A stretch of 13,210 nucleotides of DNA from positions 1-13,210 of the forward strand of contig JAISDR010000199.1 of NCBI GenBank assembly GCA_031264645.1, in the 5' to 3' direction. A program made the position numbers and the translations under genes. Below are positions 6,659 to 13,210 of the stretch, piece by piece (position 1 is the stretch's first letter; every line of letters begins with the position of its first letter). This stretch comes from Prevotellaceae bacterium (GTDB taxonomy: Bacteria; Bacteroidota; Bacteroidia; Bacteroidales; UBA932). The notes under the pieces were generated by a model that saw only the letters and a list, made by a program, of their open reading frames with translations, did no database searches and was not told where the DNA came from.

Positions 6659-7528
6659 TTACGGTTTCGCAGGTATTCCCGAACTCCCGATCATGATTGT
6701 TCCCTTTTGATTTTTCTCCCTGTCATACCATTTTGCCTGAAGCACCTCGTTGTTTTCAAACTGGCCAATCAGGTAGTCGCCCGATGCACCTTCCCGTTGA
6801 CGGTCGTCCCGGCGGCTGATCCGGCAGGATTTGAAGAATTGAAACGTACCGTTCCCGTTCGCCTTGCTGTCTTTCAGGTCACCCTGATAGTTTCCGTAAG
6901 GCGTACTGATCGTACCTGTCCCGTTGCCGTTATCCGTGACATGTCCGGCGTTCAGGGCAGCGGCGATGTCATAACCTTCCGGCGGCACCTCTTCACCGCC
7001 TCCCGGTTCGTTACCGCCCGGCGGCAACATCTCCGGCTGACTGACCGTCACCGCGCATTGAGCCGAAACCTTGCCGTCCGGGGAAGAAAGACTGATTCGA
7101 ACTTCTCCGGCGGCAATGGCCGTAACGGTTCCTTCGCTTACGGTGGCAACGGCGTTGTTGCTACTGTTCCATACCAACCCTTTCGCCGAAGCGCCGTCCG
7201 GTTTGACCTTGTACGTCAGCCGACGGGTATCCCCGACTGTCAATGCGACCTTCGATTCGCTTAACGTCAACTCTTTTACGGAAGTATCGGACGACAGGAG
7301 AAAATACGTCGAGAGGCCGCCGCCCAATGCGACGACAGCGGCGATAATCCCGATAATCAATCCTTTTTTAGGCCCTCCCCCACCGGTCGAACCTCTTTCT
7401 TCCAATTCACTGTTACATTCCGGACATACGAAATCTTCCGTAAAGTCCAGTTCGATCATTTCGTTTCTGTCCGCCTTGGGACAGTTTCCGAAATTGATAC
7501 ATTTGCCTGTTCTTTTTGTAGTACTCAT
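6659..7528 (-). CDS. Single-pass membrane protein: zinc ribbon, TM, BIG2 domain, MORN-like repeats
   Basis: The protein has 289 residues. The N-terminal domain has a four-cysteine zinc-ribbon pattern: C10-x5-C16 and C35-x2-C38 in GKCINFGNCPKADRN and DFVCPEC. A Gly-rich linker with two lysines leads to one membrane helix (57-78). The positive charges before the helix predict a cytoplasmic ribbon and a periplasmic remainder. Residues 84-163 are a BIG2 bacterial Ig-like domain: LTLSESKVALTVGDTRRLTY, then VWNSSNNAVATVSEGTVTA, then GEVRISLSS. A Pro-Gly-rich linker follows. Residues 202-280 contain MORN-like repeats (YGNYQGDLKDSKANGNGTFQ and YLIGQFENNEVLQAKWYD). It starts 18 bp after the tubulin-like gene, so it is very likely co-translated and a direct partner. 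No enzymatic motif is present. Confidence 0.88.
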   Translation of the reverse strand: MSTTKRTGKCINFGNCPKADRNEMIELDFTEDFVCPECNSELEERGSTGGGGPKKGLIIGIIAAVVALGGGLSTYFLLSSDTSVKELTLSESKVALTVGDTRRLTYKVKPDGASAKGLVWNSSNNAVATVSEGTVTAIAAGEVRISLSSPDGKVSAQCAVTVSQPEMLPPGGNEPGGGEEVPPEGYDIAAALNAGHVTDNGNGTGTISTPYGNYQGDLKDSKANGNGTFQFFKSCRISRRDDRQREGASGDYLIGQFENNEVLQAKWYDREKNQKGTIMIGSSGIPAKP

Positions 7529-7546
7529 TGTTTATTCATTTTCTTG

Positions 7547-10500
7547 TTAATTTCTTAATATTTGACCGGCTTCCTTTGCCGCATTTCGGAATTTCACAAA
7601 AACGGGATCTCCTGGATTGCTTTTACATTCGGGAAGAACAACCGTATTTATCAGATTTTTAACGGCGTCTTCCAGTTCCGCGCGTTTCGTGACGTGCAGG
7701 TATTCGCCTTGCAATGCCACACTGATTTTGGACTTGATTTCCGTTGCAAAATCCTCGTCGACAGCCGGCGATTCAATGATATCGGTCACTTTCTCTCCAA
7801 GCGCCAGCGGAGGCAGCGGATAACCGTCTTCGTCTATCTGCGTCATGCACCAGGCTTTCTTGCCCGTGCCGTCGCCCCGATCCTGATAGGCAATATCGTT
7901 TTTCACCACGGCAATCAGCATATACGGAAGCGACGAAGCAATCATCGCCTTTCGTTCTTCCTCCTCTTCCGCACGCGTCCTCGTAAACATCTTCGGATAC
8001 TGCGACCCGTCGCCTTCCAGATGCAATACCAATCGGGCCACTTCGGGATTGTTTCCCCTCAAAACCAAATCGTATTTCTGTTTCAGAATCCGGGCGTCGT
8101 TCACCATGCGGATGGAGAAACAGGACGTCAGGTTGATAACCGTGATTTCATTCTTCCGCCGGCTTTTCGTATCTATATAGATGTGCTTGCTCCCGTCGGA
8201 ATTATGCTTGAACGCATCTACCAGCTTGTCGATAAACTTTGTATTTTCGGGCGACTCCGGAAGGCTGATCAGCGTGCTTTTCATCATGATCAGTGTGCCG
8301 GGCTGGGGAGCGTCATTGTTTTTCAATTGCTTGGTAACCTCGCTCTGATCAAACGTCAGGAACACGCCGCTGGATTCCATCACATTTCGTGCAAATTCGT
8401 CCAGTTCGGTTTGTTTATCGGAAGAATCATACTGTTCTTTCAGTTTCTCGATGATGTTGATTCCGATAAGTTTCTGCTTTTTGTTTGTTATCAATTCGTT
8501 ATGCGCCTGAATGGAACTCTCGCGCGCCTTCTGGGAGAAAATATCCATCAGGACGTCTTCGGCGGTATGTTCGTTGAGCCTGGTAAATGTTTTTTCGCTG
8601 CCGGCCAGGTCGGCGATCGCATTCCGTATGGATGCGCTTTGAGCCGACTGAATTTGCTGGTCGCGCGTCACCCTGTCCATGAAATTCCGCACTTCCTGCG
8701 TATCGTAATATTTCACAACGGTCTCCTTGAACGTTTCGTTTGAAATTTTCTTTTCACGACAGTGGGAAGCGATTTCCTTTTCGGAGGCGGTCAGCGCACT
8801 CGTCAGAACGTCCGAAAACCGTTTCACTTCACTGTTGAGCAATTGCATTTCATTGATGGCTTCCGCCAGCAGCTTCTTGGCGAAACGCAGACCCTCCAGC
8901 TCCGTCTTTTTGATATACAGTTGTTGCATCAGCGTCGTCTGCGCCTGGAAAAGTTTCTTTCGCTTGCCCAGCAAGTCCGTGAGGACGCCGGAGGAAGCCC
9001 AAGCCACTTCATTTTGCTTCTTGACTGCATACATTTTGTCTATCTCTTCAGTTTTGGAGATGATTTTACCGTCGAATGTTTTCAGGCGGTTTTCGGTTTG
9101 AGAAATCAGCGTGTCCATCATCCGACCGATTTCATAGACGGACTTTTGCCCGGTTTGCCACTGGCTGAACAAGTCCCGCCCGATCGTATCTGTCACTTCC
9201 TTCGCATGTTCCTTGCGTGCCTGTTCCTTGATGTGGTAAAATTCGGGTACGCCCACTTTCCGGAAGTTCTTTTCAAAACGCTCATCGCAGAACTTGGCCA
9301 ATTCGTTAATAGCGCGGGACGAGTTCTTTTCCCAGGCCACGTTCGCCAGATTGGGAATAATGGCATTCCAGTCGTCCTGAAACGATTTCCATTTCTGTTC
9401 TTTCTCGCCAGCCAGGATGGGTAACGAAAGCATCAGATGGGCGTCCGACAGCATCCAGCCGTTCAGCGTGGCCTTGTCGTTTACGAAACTGACGTAATCT
9501 TCGTTCTTCGGCTGATCCCGAAAGCCCAGGTCGTCCGACCAGTTGTTATACTTGAATTGCAGCAGGGCCTGCTTGGCAAAAGTGTAGGTGAAATATTCGA
9601 CGATTTCTTCTTCCGGATTGACGACCCGTTTGATTCCAAATGCGTTGAAACGACGGGTACGAACCGGTTTTTCCCGGTTGGCAATGTCCTGCGTCTTGGC
9701 CAGTTCATTTTTCTCCTTTTCGCCGTCCACAATATTTTCCAGCGTGAAAGCATCTTCAAATGCTCGCGTCGTATCGTCCACTTGCAGAAACAGGTAATGG
9801 AATATCAAGTCGGAAACGATTTCAGGCAAATCGTCTTTCGTATCTACCGTAATCCCGTTTTCGTTGGCATTGGTAAACAGAAAACAACTGTTGAAAACCC
9901 GGTCTACGTCGTCGAGGGGTACCAATTCATATTGCCCGCTGACGTCATGCGGAATAAAGCGTTTTACCTGCAAGGCATTCAATTCCTGCAAGGCCGCAAA
10001 ACCATTGGCATGATAAAAACCCTTATCCCAGCCGGGTAACGGGGCATGCTCAGGCACCAGACAATATACCAGTATCTTGTACTTCAAGCCCGAACCGATA
10101 TTCGGCTGATAATGTTTCCGGGTTTGAGCAATCACATCGACGACCGAACCGCTGCCCGTACCACCAGCCAGACCGGCAATGATATGAAACGTCACATCGG
10201 TTTTCCCGCTTTTGTTTTTTACTTCCTTGACCTGGTTTTTGAGGACGCTTTCGTATTCATTGACGGCGCAGGAAAAAAGGAACCGTCCCAGGCGGCGGCG
10301 CTGTGCTGCAGCGCCATCGTCGCCGATGGAGCCGACTAAGTTGTCCCATATTTTCCGGTCGCCAATCCAACTTTTGATACCGGGATAATTGTCCACATTT
10401 TCCAACTGGCTGCCCAGTGAAGCGCCGCGGATAAAGAGAAAATTGTCTCTTCCCAGTTGCGCATTTTCGCCCAATATTTTCCACGTGGGATCATTGGGTT

Positions 10501-10666
10501 TCATGTTCTCTTTACTTGAATCCACATAGACAAAGCCTAACGGCATTGTTCTCCGGTCTTCGGCGGAAGACACTTCCAGAAAAAAACGTTTCCGGATAGC
10601 TTTCAATATATTGCCACCGGTTCCGCCAATACCGATGATTACATGATTTTCGTTTATCGTATTCAT
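7547..10666 (-). CDS. Large tubulin/FtsZ-superfamily GTPase-like protein (Tubulin_2 / FtsZ-like type)
   Basis: The protein has 1039 residues, about three times the size of FtsZ. The N-terminal nucleotide-binding region is well preserved. The first loop is GIGGTGGN at 12-19, like the FtsZ/tubulin T1 loop. YVDSSKE follows the next strand (47-53). GDDGAAAQRRRLGRFLF at 115-131 is typical of this subfamily. The signature glycine loop is AGGTGSGS at 167-174, close to the tubulin GGGTGSG. A later helix, NGFAALQELNAL, may be the base-contacting region. Residues about 480-700 are long charged helices, probably coiled coil. The last 300 residues form a further domain I cannot name. There is no signal peptide or membrane helix, so it is cytoplasmic. 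It probably binds GTP and polymerises; that is inferred from the family. It is not FtsZ itself. The gene heads a tight operon of membrane and exported proteins. Confidence 0.93.
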   Translation of the reverse strand: MNTINENHVIIGIGGTGGNILKAIRKRFFLEVSSAEDRRTMPLGFVYVDSSKENMKPNDPTWKILGENAQLGRDNFLFIRGASLGSQLENVDNYPGIKSWIGDRKIWDNLVGSIGDDGAAAQRRRLGRFLFSCAVNEYESVLKNQVKEVKNKSGKTDVTFHIIAGLAGGTGSGSVVDVIAQTRKHYQPNIGSGLKYKILVYCLVPEHAPLPGWDKGFYHANGFAALQELNALQVKRFIPHDVSGQYELVPLDDVDRVFNSCFLFTNANENGITVDTKDDLPEIVSDLIFHYLFLQVDDTTRAFEDAFTLENIVDGEKEKNELAKTQDIANREKPVRTRRFNAFGIKRVVNPEEEIVEYFTYTFAKQALLQFKYNNWSDDLGFRDQPKNEDYVSFVNDKATLNGWMLSDAHLMLSLPILAGEKEQKWKSFQDDWNAIIPNLANVAWEKNSSRAINELAKFCDERFEKNFRKVGVPEFYHIKEQARKEHAKEVTDTIGRDLFSQWQTGQKSVYEIGRMMDTLISQTENRLKTFDGKIISKTEEIDKMYAVKKQNEVAWASSGVLTDLLGKRKKLFQAQTTLMQQLYIKKTELEGLRFAKKLLAEAINEMQLLNSEVKRFSDVLTSALTASEKEIASHCREKKISNETFKETVVKYYDTQEVRNFMDRVTRDQQIQSAQSASIRNAIADLAGSEKTFTRLNEHTAEDVLMDIFSQKARESSIQAHNELITNKKQKLIGINIIEKLKEQYDSSDKQTELDEFARNVMESSGVFLTFDQSEVTKQLKNNDAPQPGTLIMMKSTLISLPESPENTKFIDKLVDAFKHNSDGSKHIYIDTKSRRKNEITVINLTSCFSIRMVNDARILKQKYDLVLRGNNPEVARLVLHLEGDGSQYPKMFTRTRAEEEEERKAMIASSLPYMLIAVVKNDIAYQDRGDGTGKKAWCMTQIDEDGYPLPPLALGEKVTDIIESPAVDEDFATEIKSKISVALQGEYLHVTKRAELEDAVKNLINTVVLPECKSNPGDPVFVKFRNAAKEAGQILRN

Positions 10667-10717
10667 TTTTGTAATATTAAATTATATTATTCATGCGAAT
10701 TAGTAGTTAGTAATTAG

Positions 10718-10737
10718 GGGCGAAAAATTTTTCGCCC
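10718..10737. repeat. 20-bp perfect palindrome upstream of the tubulin-like gene
   Basis: GGGCGAAAAATTTTTCGCCC reads the same on both strands. It ends 51 bp upstream of the tubulin-like start codon (10666), in the region that would be the 5' leader or promoter. It lies next to TTAGTAGTTAGTAATTAG-like sequence of a kind often repeated in Bacteroidales intergenic DNA. It could be a protein-binding site, an RNA hairpin in the leader, or just part of the repeat element. No convincing Bacteroidota promoter (TTTG with TAnnTTTG) was found near it. Confidence 0.85.
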
Positions 10738-10761
10738 GTACAGGCGAGCAGCCTGCAGTAC

Positions 10762-11046
10762 GAAGCATTTTTCCCAATTTGTTTTGTCCTTCTTGCTTAA
10801 GCAAGAAGCATTTTTCTGACCTGTTTTGCCTTTCTTGCTTAAGCAAGAAGCATTTTTCCGGCTTGTTTTGCCCTTCTTGCTTAAGCAAGAAGCATTTTTC
10901 CGGCCGATTTTGTCCTTCGTACTTAAGTAAGAAGCATTTTTCCGACCGATTTTGCCCTTCGTACTTAAGTAAGAAGCATTTTTCCAACTTATTTTGTCCT
11001 TTAAGCAAGCGCGCAAAGCTTTTCGCAAGCTTGTTTTGTCCTTCGT
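10762..11046. repeat. Tandem array of 42-bp units, each with a 20-bp palindrome
   Basis: Five palindromes are centred at 10798.5, 10840.5, 10882.5, 10924.5 and 10966.5, exactly 42 bp apart, with decayed copies at both ends; the leftmost repeat is one base longer. The first three are CTTCTTGCTTAAGCAAGAAG or one base different. The last two carry CTTCGTACTTAAGTAAGAAG, in which an inner C-G pair is replaced by an A-T pair on both arms, and one G/A mismatch appears. Between palindromes is GCATTTTTCC followed by a variable five to seven bases and GTTTTGCC or GTTTTGTCC. In RNA each gives an 8-bp stem with a TTAA loop. The sequence is unrelated to the array at 251-512. Confidence 0.95.
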
Positions 11047-11068
11047 CGTTACTACTGATTTGCATTAT

Positions 11069-11842
11069 TCAGTTATATTCATTTCTAATACGCAAGTCCT
11101 TATAGGCGCAATACCCGATCCATCCGAACGGAACGGACTGTACAAGCAGAAACAGAAAGGCAAGCAGCCAGCGCGTTTTCGCGACCGTTCCCGGAGCCTG
11201 TGCAACCAGTTCTTCCCGGATATAACGCGCGGCAAGCGCTACGGCCCTTTCAAGAGGATATCTATCTTTGCCCGTTTCTTTGAAATAAGTCACAATATCC
11301 TGTGTGATTGCTTCCTCCGAAAGACCCACTTCGGCATGTACCAGCATATTCAAGTAACGATGATTTGTACGGAATGATCCACAAGCCGCATCCACATACG
11401 CAGTAACGCAGGTCTTTGTCATTTCATCCGTATAAATGGGGATGAAACAATTCTCTTCTCCCGGCCTCGCAAGGCCGCGGAATGCATCGGGATTCACCTT
11501 TTCTACGGCAAGATAAGCCTGCTCAAAGGTTTCGTTTCCCCATTCATCATCCGTAACAAGCTGTTCTTCCCATTCGTCGACGGTCCGGCATACGATTTCC
11601 TCCAGATTGCCGAACGCACGGAACGACAGCGTAAACAAAACGGTCAGAATGACGGCTATCCCGCAAATGAAATGGTGCCGGGGTTTCACATGAAACCGAT
11701 TGTTCCACAATTTCGTATAATACACGCAAACAAACCAGCATAACGCGGCCAAGCCCAGACTTGCCCATATAATGCCGATCCATTGTTTGCCCGTTAAGTC
11801 GGAGATGCACTCCGATAATACATCAAAAAAATCTTTTATCAT
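11069..11842 (-). CDS. Integral membrane protein with an extracytoplasmic domain, unknown family
   Basis: The protein has 257 residues. Two membrane helices lie at about 21-42 (WIGIIWASLGLAALCWFVCV) and 57-76 (HFICGIAVILTVLFTLSF). A loop of about 145 residues follows, and a third helix at 223-246 ends in a short basic tail (KDLRIRNEYN). By the positive-inside rule the loop linking helices 1 and 2 and the C-terminus are cytoplasmic, and the large loop is periplasmic. The loop contains three cysteines (C85, C132, C145) and a further C154, which could form disulfides. No family is recognised. The topology matches the next gene upstream (start 12448), which suggests a pair. Whether it belongs to the same transcript as the tubulin-like gene is unclear because of the 402-bp repeat element between them. 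Confidence 0.8.
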   Translation of the reverse strand: MIKDFFDVLSECISDLTGKQWIGIIWASLGLAALCWFVCVYYTKLWNNRFHVKPRHHFICGIAVILTVLFTLSFRAFGNLEEIVCRTVDEWEEQLVTDDEWGNETFEQAYLAVEKVNPDAFRGLARPGEENCFIPIYTDEMTKTCVTAYVDAACGSFRTNHRYLNMLVHAEVGLSEEAITQDIVTYFKETGKDRYPLERAVALAARYIREELVAQAPGTVAKTRWLLAFLFLLVQSVPFGWIGYCAYKDLRIRNEYN

Positions 11843-11908
11843 ACTGCTTATCTATTTAAAAAGTTTATAATATAATTAATTCCATACCTGTTGTTTATGT
11901 TCATTCCA

Positions 11909-12448
11909 TTACATTTCTTCCATAAATTCCATGAATGAGTTATTCTGACGCCGGCTCTGTTTCGAGGCGTCATTAGCCAGCCAGCATCCCAGCAATAGCA
12001 GGCCGGCAGCGATCCAGCCCGTTCGACGCCAGAGATAACGGTTAATTTTGTGTCTCACCTCACGAACATAAAAGGTAATCAGGTCAGTCTGATCGGAAAA
12101 CGATTGCCGGATCGTTTCCTGTTCCGTTTTCCCGATAAAAGGTTTAAGCATGGGATAGGCGTTCGCCAATTCGTCGCCGAATGTATCCGCCCGTTCCACA
12201 GCTATACCGAGCTGTTCGACTTGCCCCACGCTTGGAATATAGCCCTTCAGTTTGAACCCTCCGACCCATAACATCGACTGGAAGGTAAAAAAACAAAAGC
12301 CGGCGATTAGCAGAACGATTCCCGCAAGTTTGTGTCCATACCTTGAGTAAATCATCCGGGGAAAATAAACCAGTATCACCGTAAGCAGCAATGCTATCAG
12401 CACTCCCCAGAAAACGCTCGCCATCAAATTTCCTATCACTTGAAACAT
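11909..12448 (-). CDS. Small integral membrane protein, unknown family
   Basis: The protein has 179 residues. Membrane helices lie at about 11-30 (SVFWGVLIALLLTVILVYF), 41-63 (LAGIVLLIAGFCFFTFQSML) and 142-158 (GWIAAGLLLLGCWL). The segment between helices 2 and 3 (about 64-138) is soluble, probably periplasmic and helical (TFGDELANAYPMLKPFIGKT). The C-terminal tail is charged, with SKQSRRQ then FMEFMEEM, and would be cytoplasmic. The plan of two N-terminal helices, an outer domain and one C-terminal helix is the same as in the following gene (start 11842), which lies 66 bp downstream. It is the first gene of the minus-strand run in view. Its function is not recognised. Confidence 0.78.
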   Translation of the reverse strand: MFQVIGNLMASVFWGVLIALLLTVILVYFPRMIYSRYGHKLAGIVLLIAGFCFFTFQSMLWVGGFKLKGYIPSVGQVEQLGIAVERADTFGDELANAYPMLKPFIGKTEQETIRQSFSDQTDLITFYVREVRHKINRYLWRRTGWIAAGLLLLGCWLANDASKQSRRQNNSFMEFMEEM

Positions 12449-12873
12449 AGTTTTTTGTTTTATTTAATAATATACATATTCAGCCGTCTTGATATACGAT
12501 GTTGTCTCCACGATTTTCTTTTCATCCGCTTCAAAATCTGTCTTTCGTTCTCAACACAGGTATGTATTAAAAATATAAAATTCGTTTAGAATTTTTTGTA
12601 TTATTCATGTTTCGTTTCCTTATTATTTACAAACGATCCGGTTTTATGCATTTCCGTTTCATCGGTTATTATGAACCTGTCGGCATCTGTAATTTTTGAA
12701 AGCCTTTCACGACCCGCCGGACTGTTTATAACATACCATCGAACTGTTTATAATGCAACCCCGGATCCGGTCAAAACCCGGTCAAGCATGATATTTGTTT
12801 TATTCGTGTATCATTCAATAAAAGTTTATTATTCTCTCCCAATGAATCGGTTCATGGAAATACGACGAAGCTA

Positions 12874-12914
12874 CGTGTAGGGAGGGTCGTCTTTCGGATA
12901 ACCCTCCCTACACG
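12874..12914. repeat. Perfect 14-bp inverted repeat with a 13-nt loop
   Basis: CGTGTAGGGAGGGT at 12874-12887 pairs exactly with ACCCTCCCTACACG at 12901-12914. The GC-rich stem is strong, but no T-run follows on either strand, so it is not a classical terminator. It may be a dispersed palindromic repeat, or it may end transcription of an unseen gene by another mechanism. Confidence 0.85.
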
Positions 12915-13067
12915 GAATAAGATAAATAATCTGAGGATCGGAACGGCTTTCTACGGCCGATCGGATTTGCAGGTTGATAATTTGCAAATAAAAAAAATAC
13001 CCGCCGTCATTGTTTTTATGAAAAATGACGACAGGAATATATGGTTTATATGATTCGTTTTTATACC

Positions 13068-13083
13068 ATTCGCATATGCGAAT
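13068..13083. repeat. 16-bp perfect palindrome
   Basis: ATTCGCATATGCGAAT is self-complementary. It lies 18 bp before the CT tract. It could be an operator for a gene beyond the window or a repeat fragment; nothing in the window decides. Confidence 0.7.
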
Positions 13084-13098
13084 ACCGTTTATTATAAG

Positions 13099-13180
<82 letters not shown>

Positions 13181-13210
13181 CTCTCTCTCGATCTCGCTCT
13201 ATCTCTAACT

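Larger units (their letters stand above)
10693..11065. repeat. Repeat element interrupting the gene run, with imperfect inverted ends
   Basis: The 402-bp space between two minus-strand genes holds a second array element. Its outer ends, 10693-10709 and 11049-11065, are inverted copies at 14 of 17 positions (core AGTAGT). The right end stops 3 bp from the stop codon of the membrane-protein gene (11069). The spacing contrasts with the 5-22 bp gaps from the tubulin-like gene to the gene ending at 2287, so the element was probably inserted or expanded here. An open frame starts at 11065 on the minus strand (121 residues, 14-residue repeats); I treat it as a by-product of the 42-bp period. Confidence 0.65.

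Noticed and set aside
7547..10666. Calling this gene ftsZ
   Set aside because: The protein is about three times the length of FtsZ, lacks its usual C-terminal organisation, and sits outside a division cluster.
10700..11065. Minus-strand open frame of 121 residues with repeats such as EGQNRSEKCFLLKY, starting just after the membrane-protein stop
   Set aside because: It is almost entirely the 42-bp palindrome array, overlapping frames are also open, and an extra base in one unit shifts the frame near its end. The close start is suggestive, so a translated product cannot be excluded.
12449..12640. Bacteroidota promoter (TTTG and TAnnTTTG) before the first minus-strand gene
   Set aside because: Only weak partial matches with wrong spacing were found, which is expected by chance in AT-rich DNA.
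12596..12880. Plus-strand open frame of 94 residues
   Set aside because: No domain or credible leader, and composition unlike the real genes; it lies in AT-rich non-coding DNA with repeats.

Overview
The window looks like a chromosomal segment of a Bacteroidales bacterium (Bacteroidota). The reasons are AT-rich gene leaders without strong Shine-Dalgarno sequences, many short Sec-exported proteins, a lipoprotein whose cysteine is followed by an acidic stretch (the Bacteroidota surface-export pattern), and palindrome-rich intergenic repeats. GC content is near one half by eye. No family or species can be assigned from the sequence alone.

Layout: positions 1-126 hold the C-terminal end of a plus-strand gene, possibly a Gfo/Idh/MocA-type oxidoreductase. 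Positions 127-678 are non-coding and carry a repeat element: seven 42-bp units, each able to form hairpins, bracketed by inverted repeats. From 12448 down to 679 every gene is on the minus strand. In transcription order these are two membrane proteins of matching topology (12448-11909 and 11842-11069); a second, unrelated 42-bp palindrome array (about 10693-11065); a 1039-residue tubulin/FtsZ-superfamily protein of the large Tubulin_2/FtsZ-like type (10666-7547); a zinc ribbon-TM-BIG2-MORN-like membrane protein (7528-6659); then a run of exported proteins. The run comprises a protein with a weak OmpA-like stretch (6643-5486), an LPP20-like protein (5463-4729), an NTF2-like protein (4712-3717), a TPR/carboxypeptidase-regulatory-like protein (3711-2287), two proteins with related signal peptides (2207-1872 and 1849-1070) and a lipoprotein (1038-679). 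Spacing from the tubulin gene to the gene ending at 2287 is only 5-22 bp, so these genes are almost certainly one operon. Positions 12449-13210 are non-coding, with hairpins and a long CT-dinucleotide tract.

How the genes may work together: the only large cytoplasmic protein is the tubulin-like GTPase, and all smaller partners are exported or membrane-bound. The zinc ribbon-BIG2-MORN protein is predicted to have its ribbon in the cytoplasm and its other domains in the periplasm, so it could link a GTPase polymer to periplasmic partners. From memory, Makarova and Koonin (2010) described large FtsZ-like proteins placed with vWA, GTPase and OmpA-family genes and proposed a membrane-remodelling role. 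The system here fits that idea but has a different partner set, with no vWA or second GTPase gene in the window. This function is inference.

The most unusual sequence features are the two sequence-unrelated 42-bp hairpin/palindrome arrays, each bracketed by inverted repeats, and a tandem duplication (about 1738-2309) that appears to have produced a small gene whose C-terminus reads the neighbour's old 3' end in another frame.
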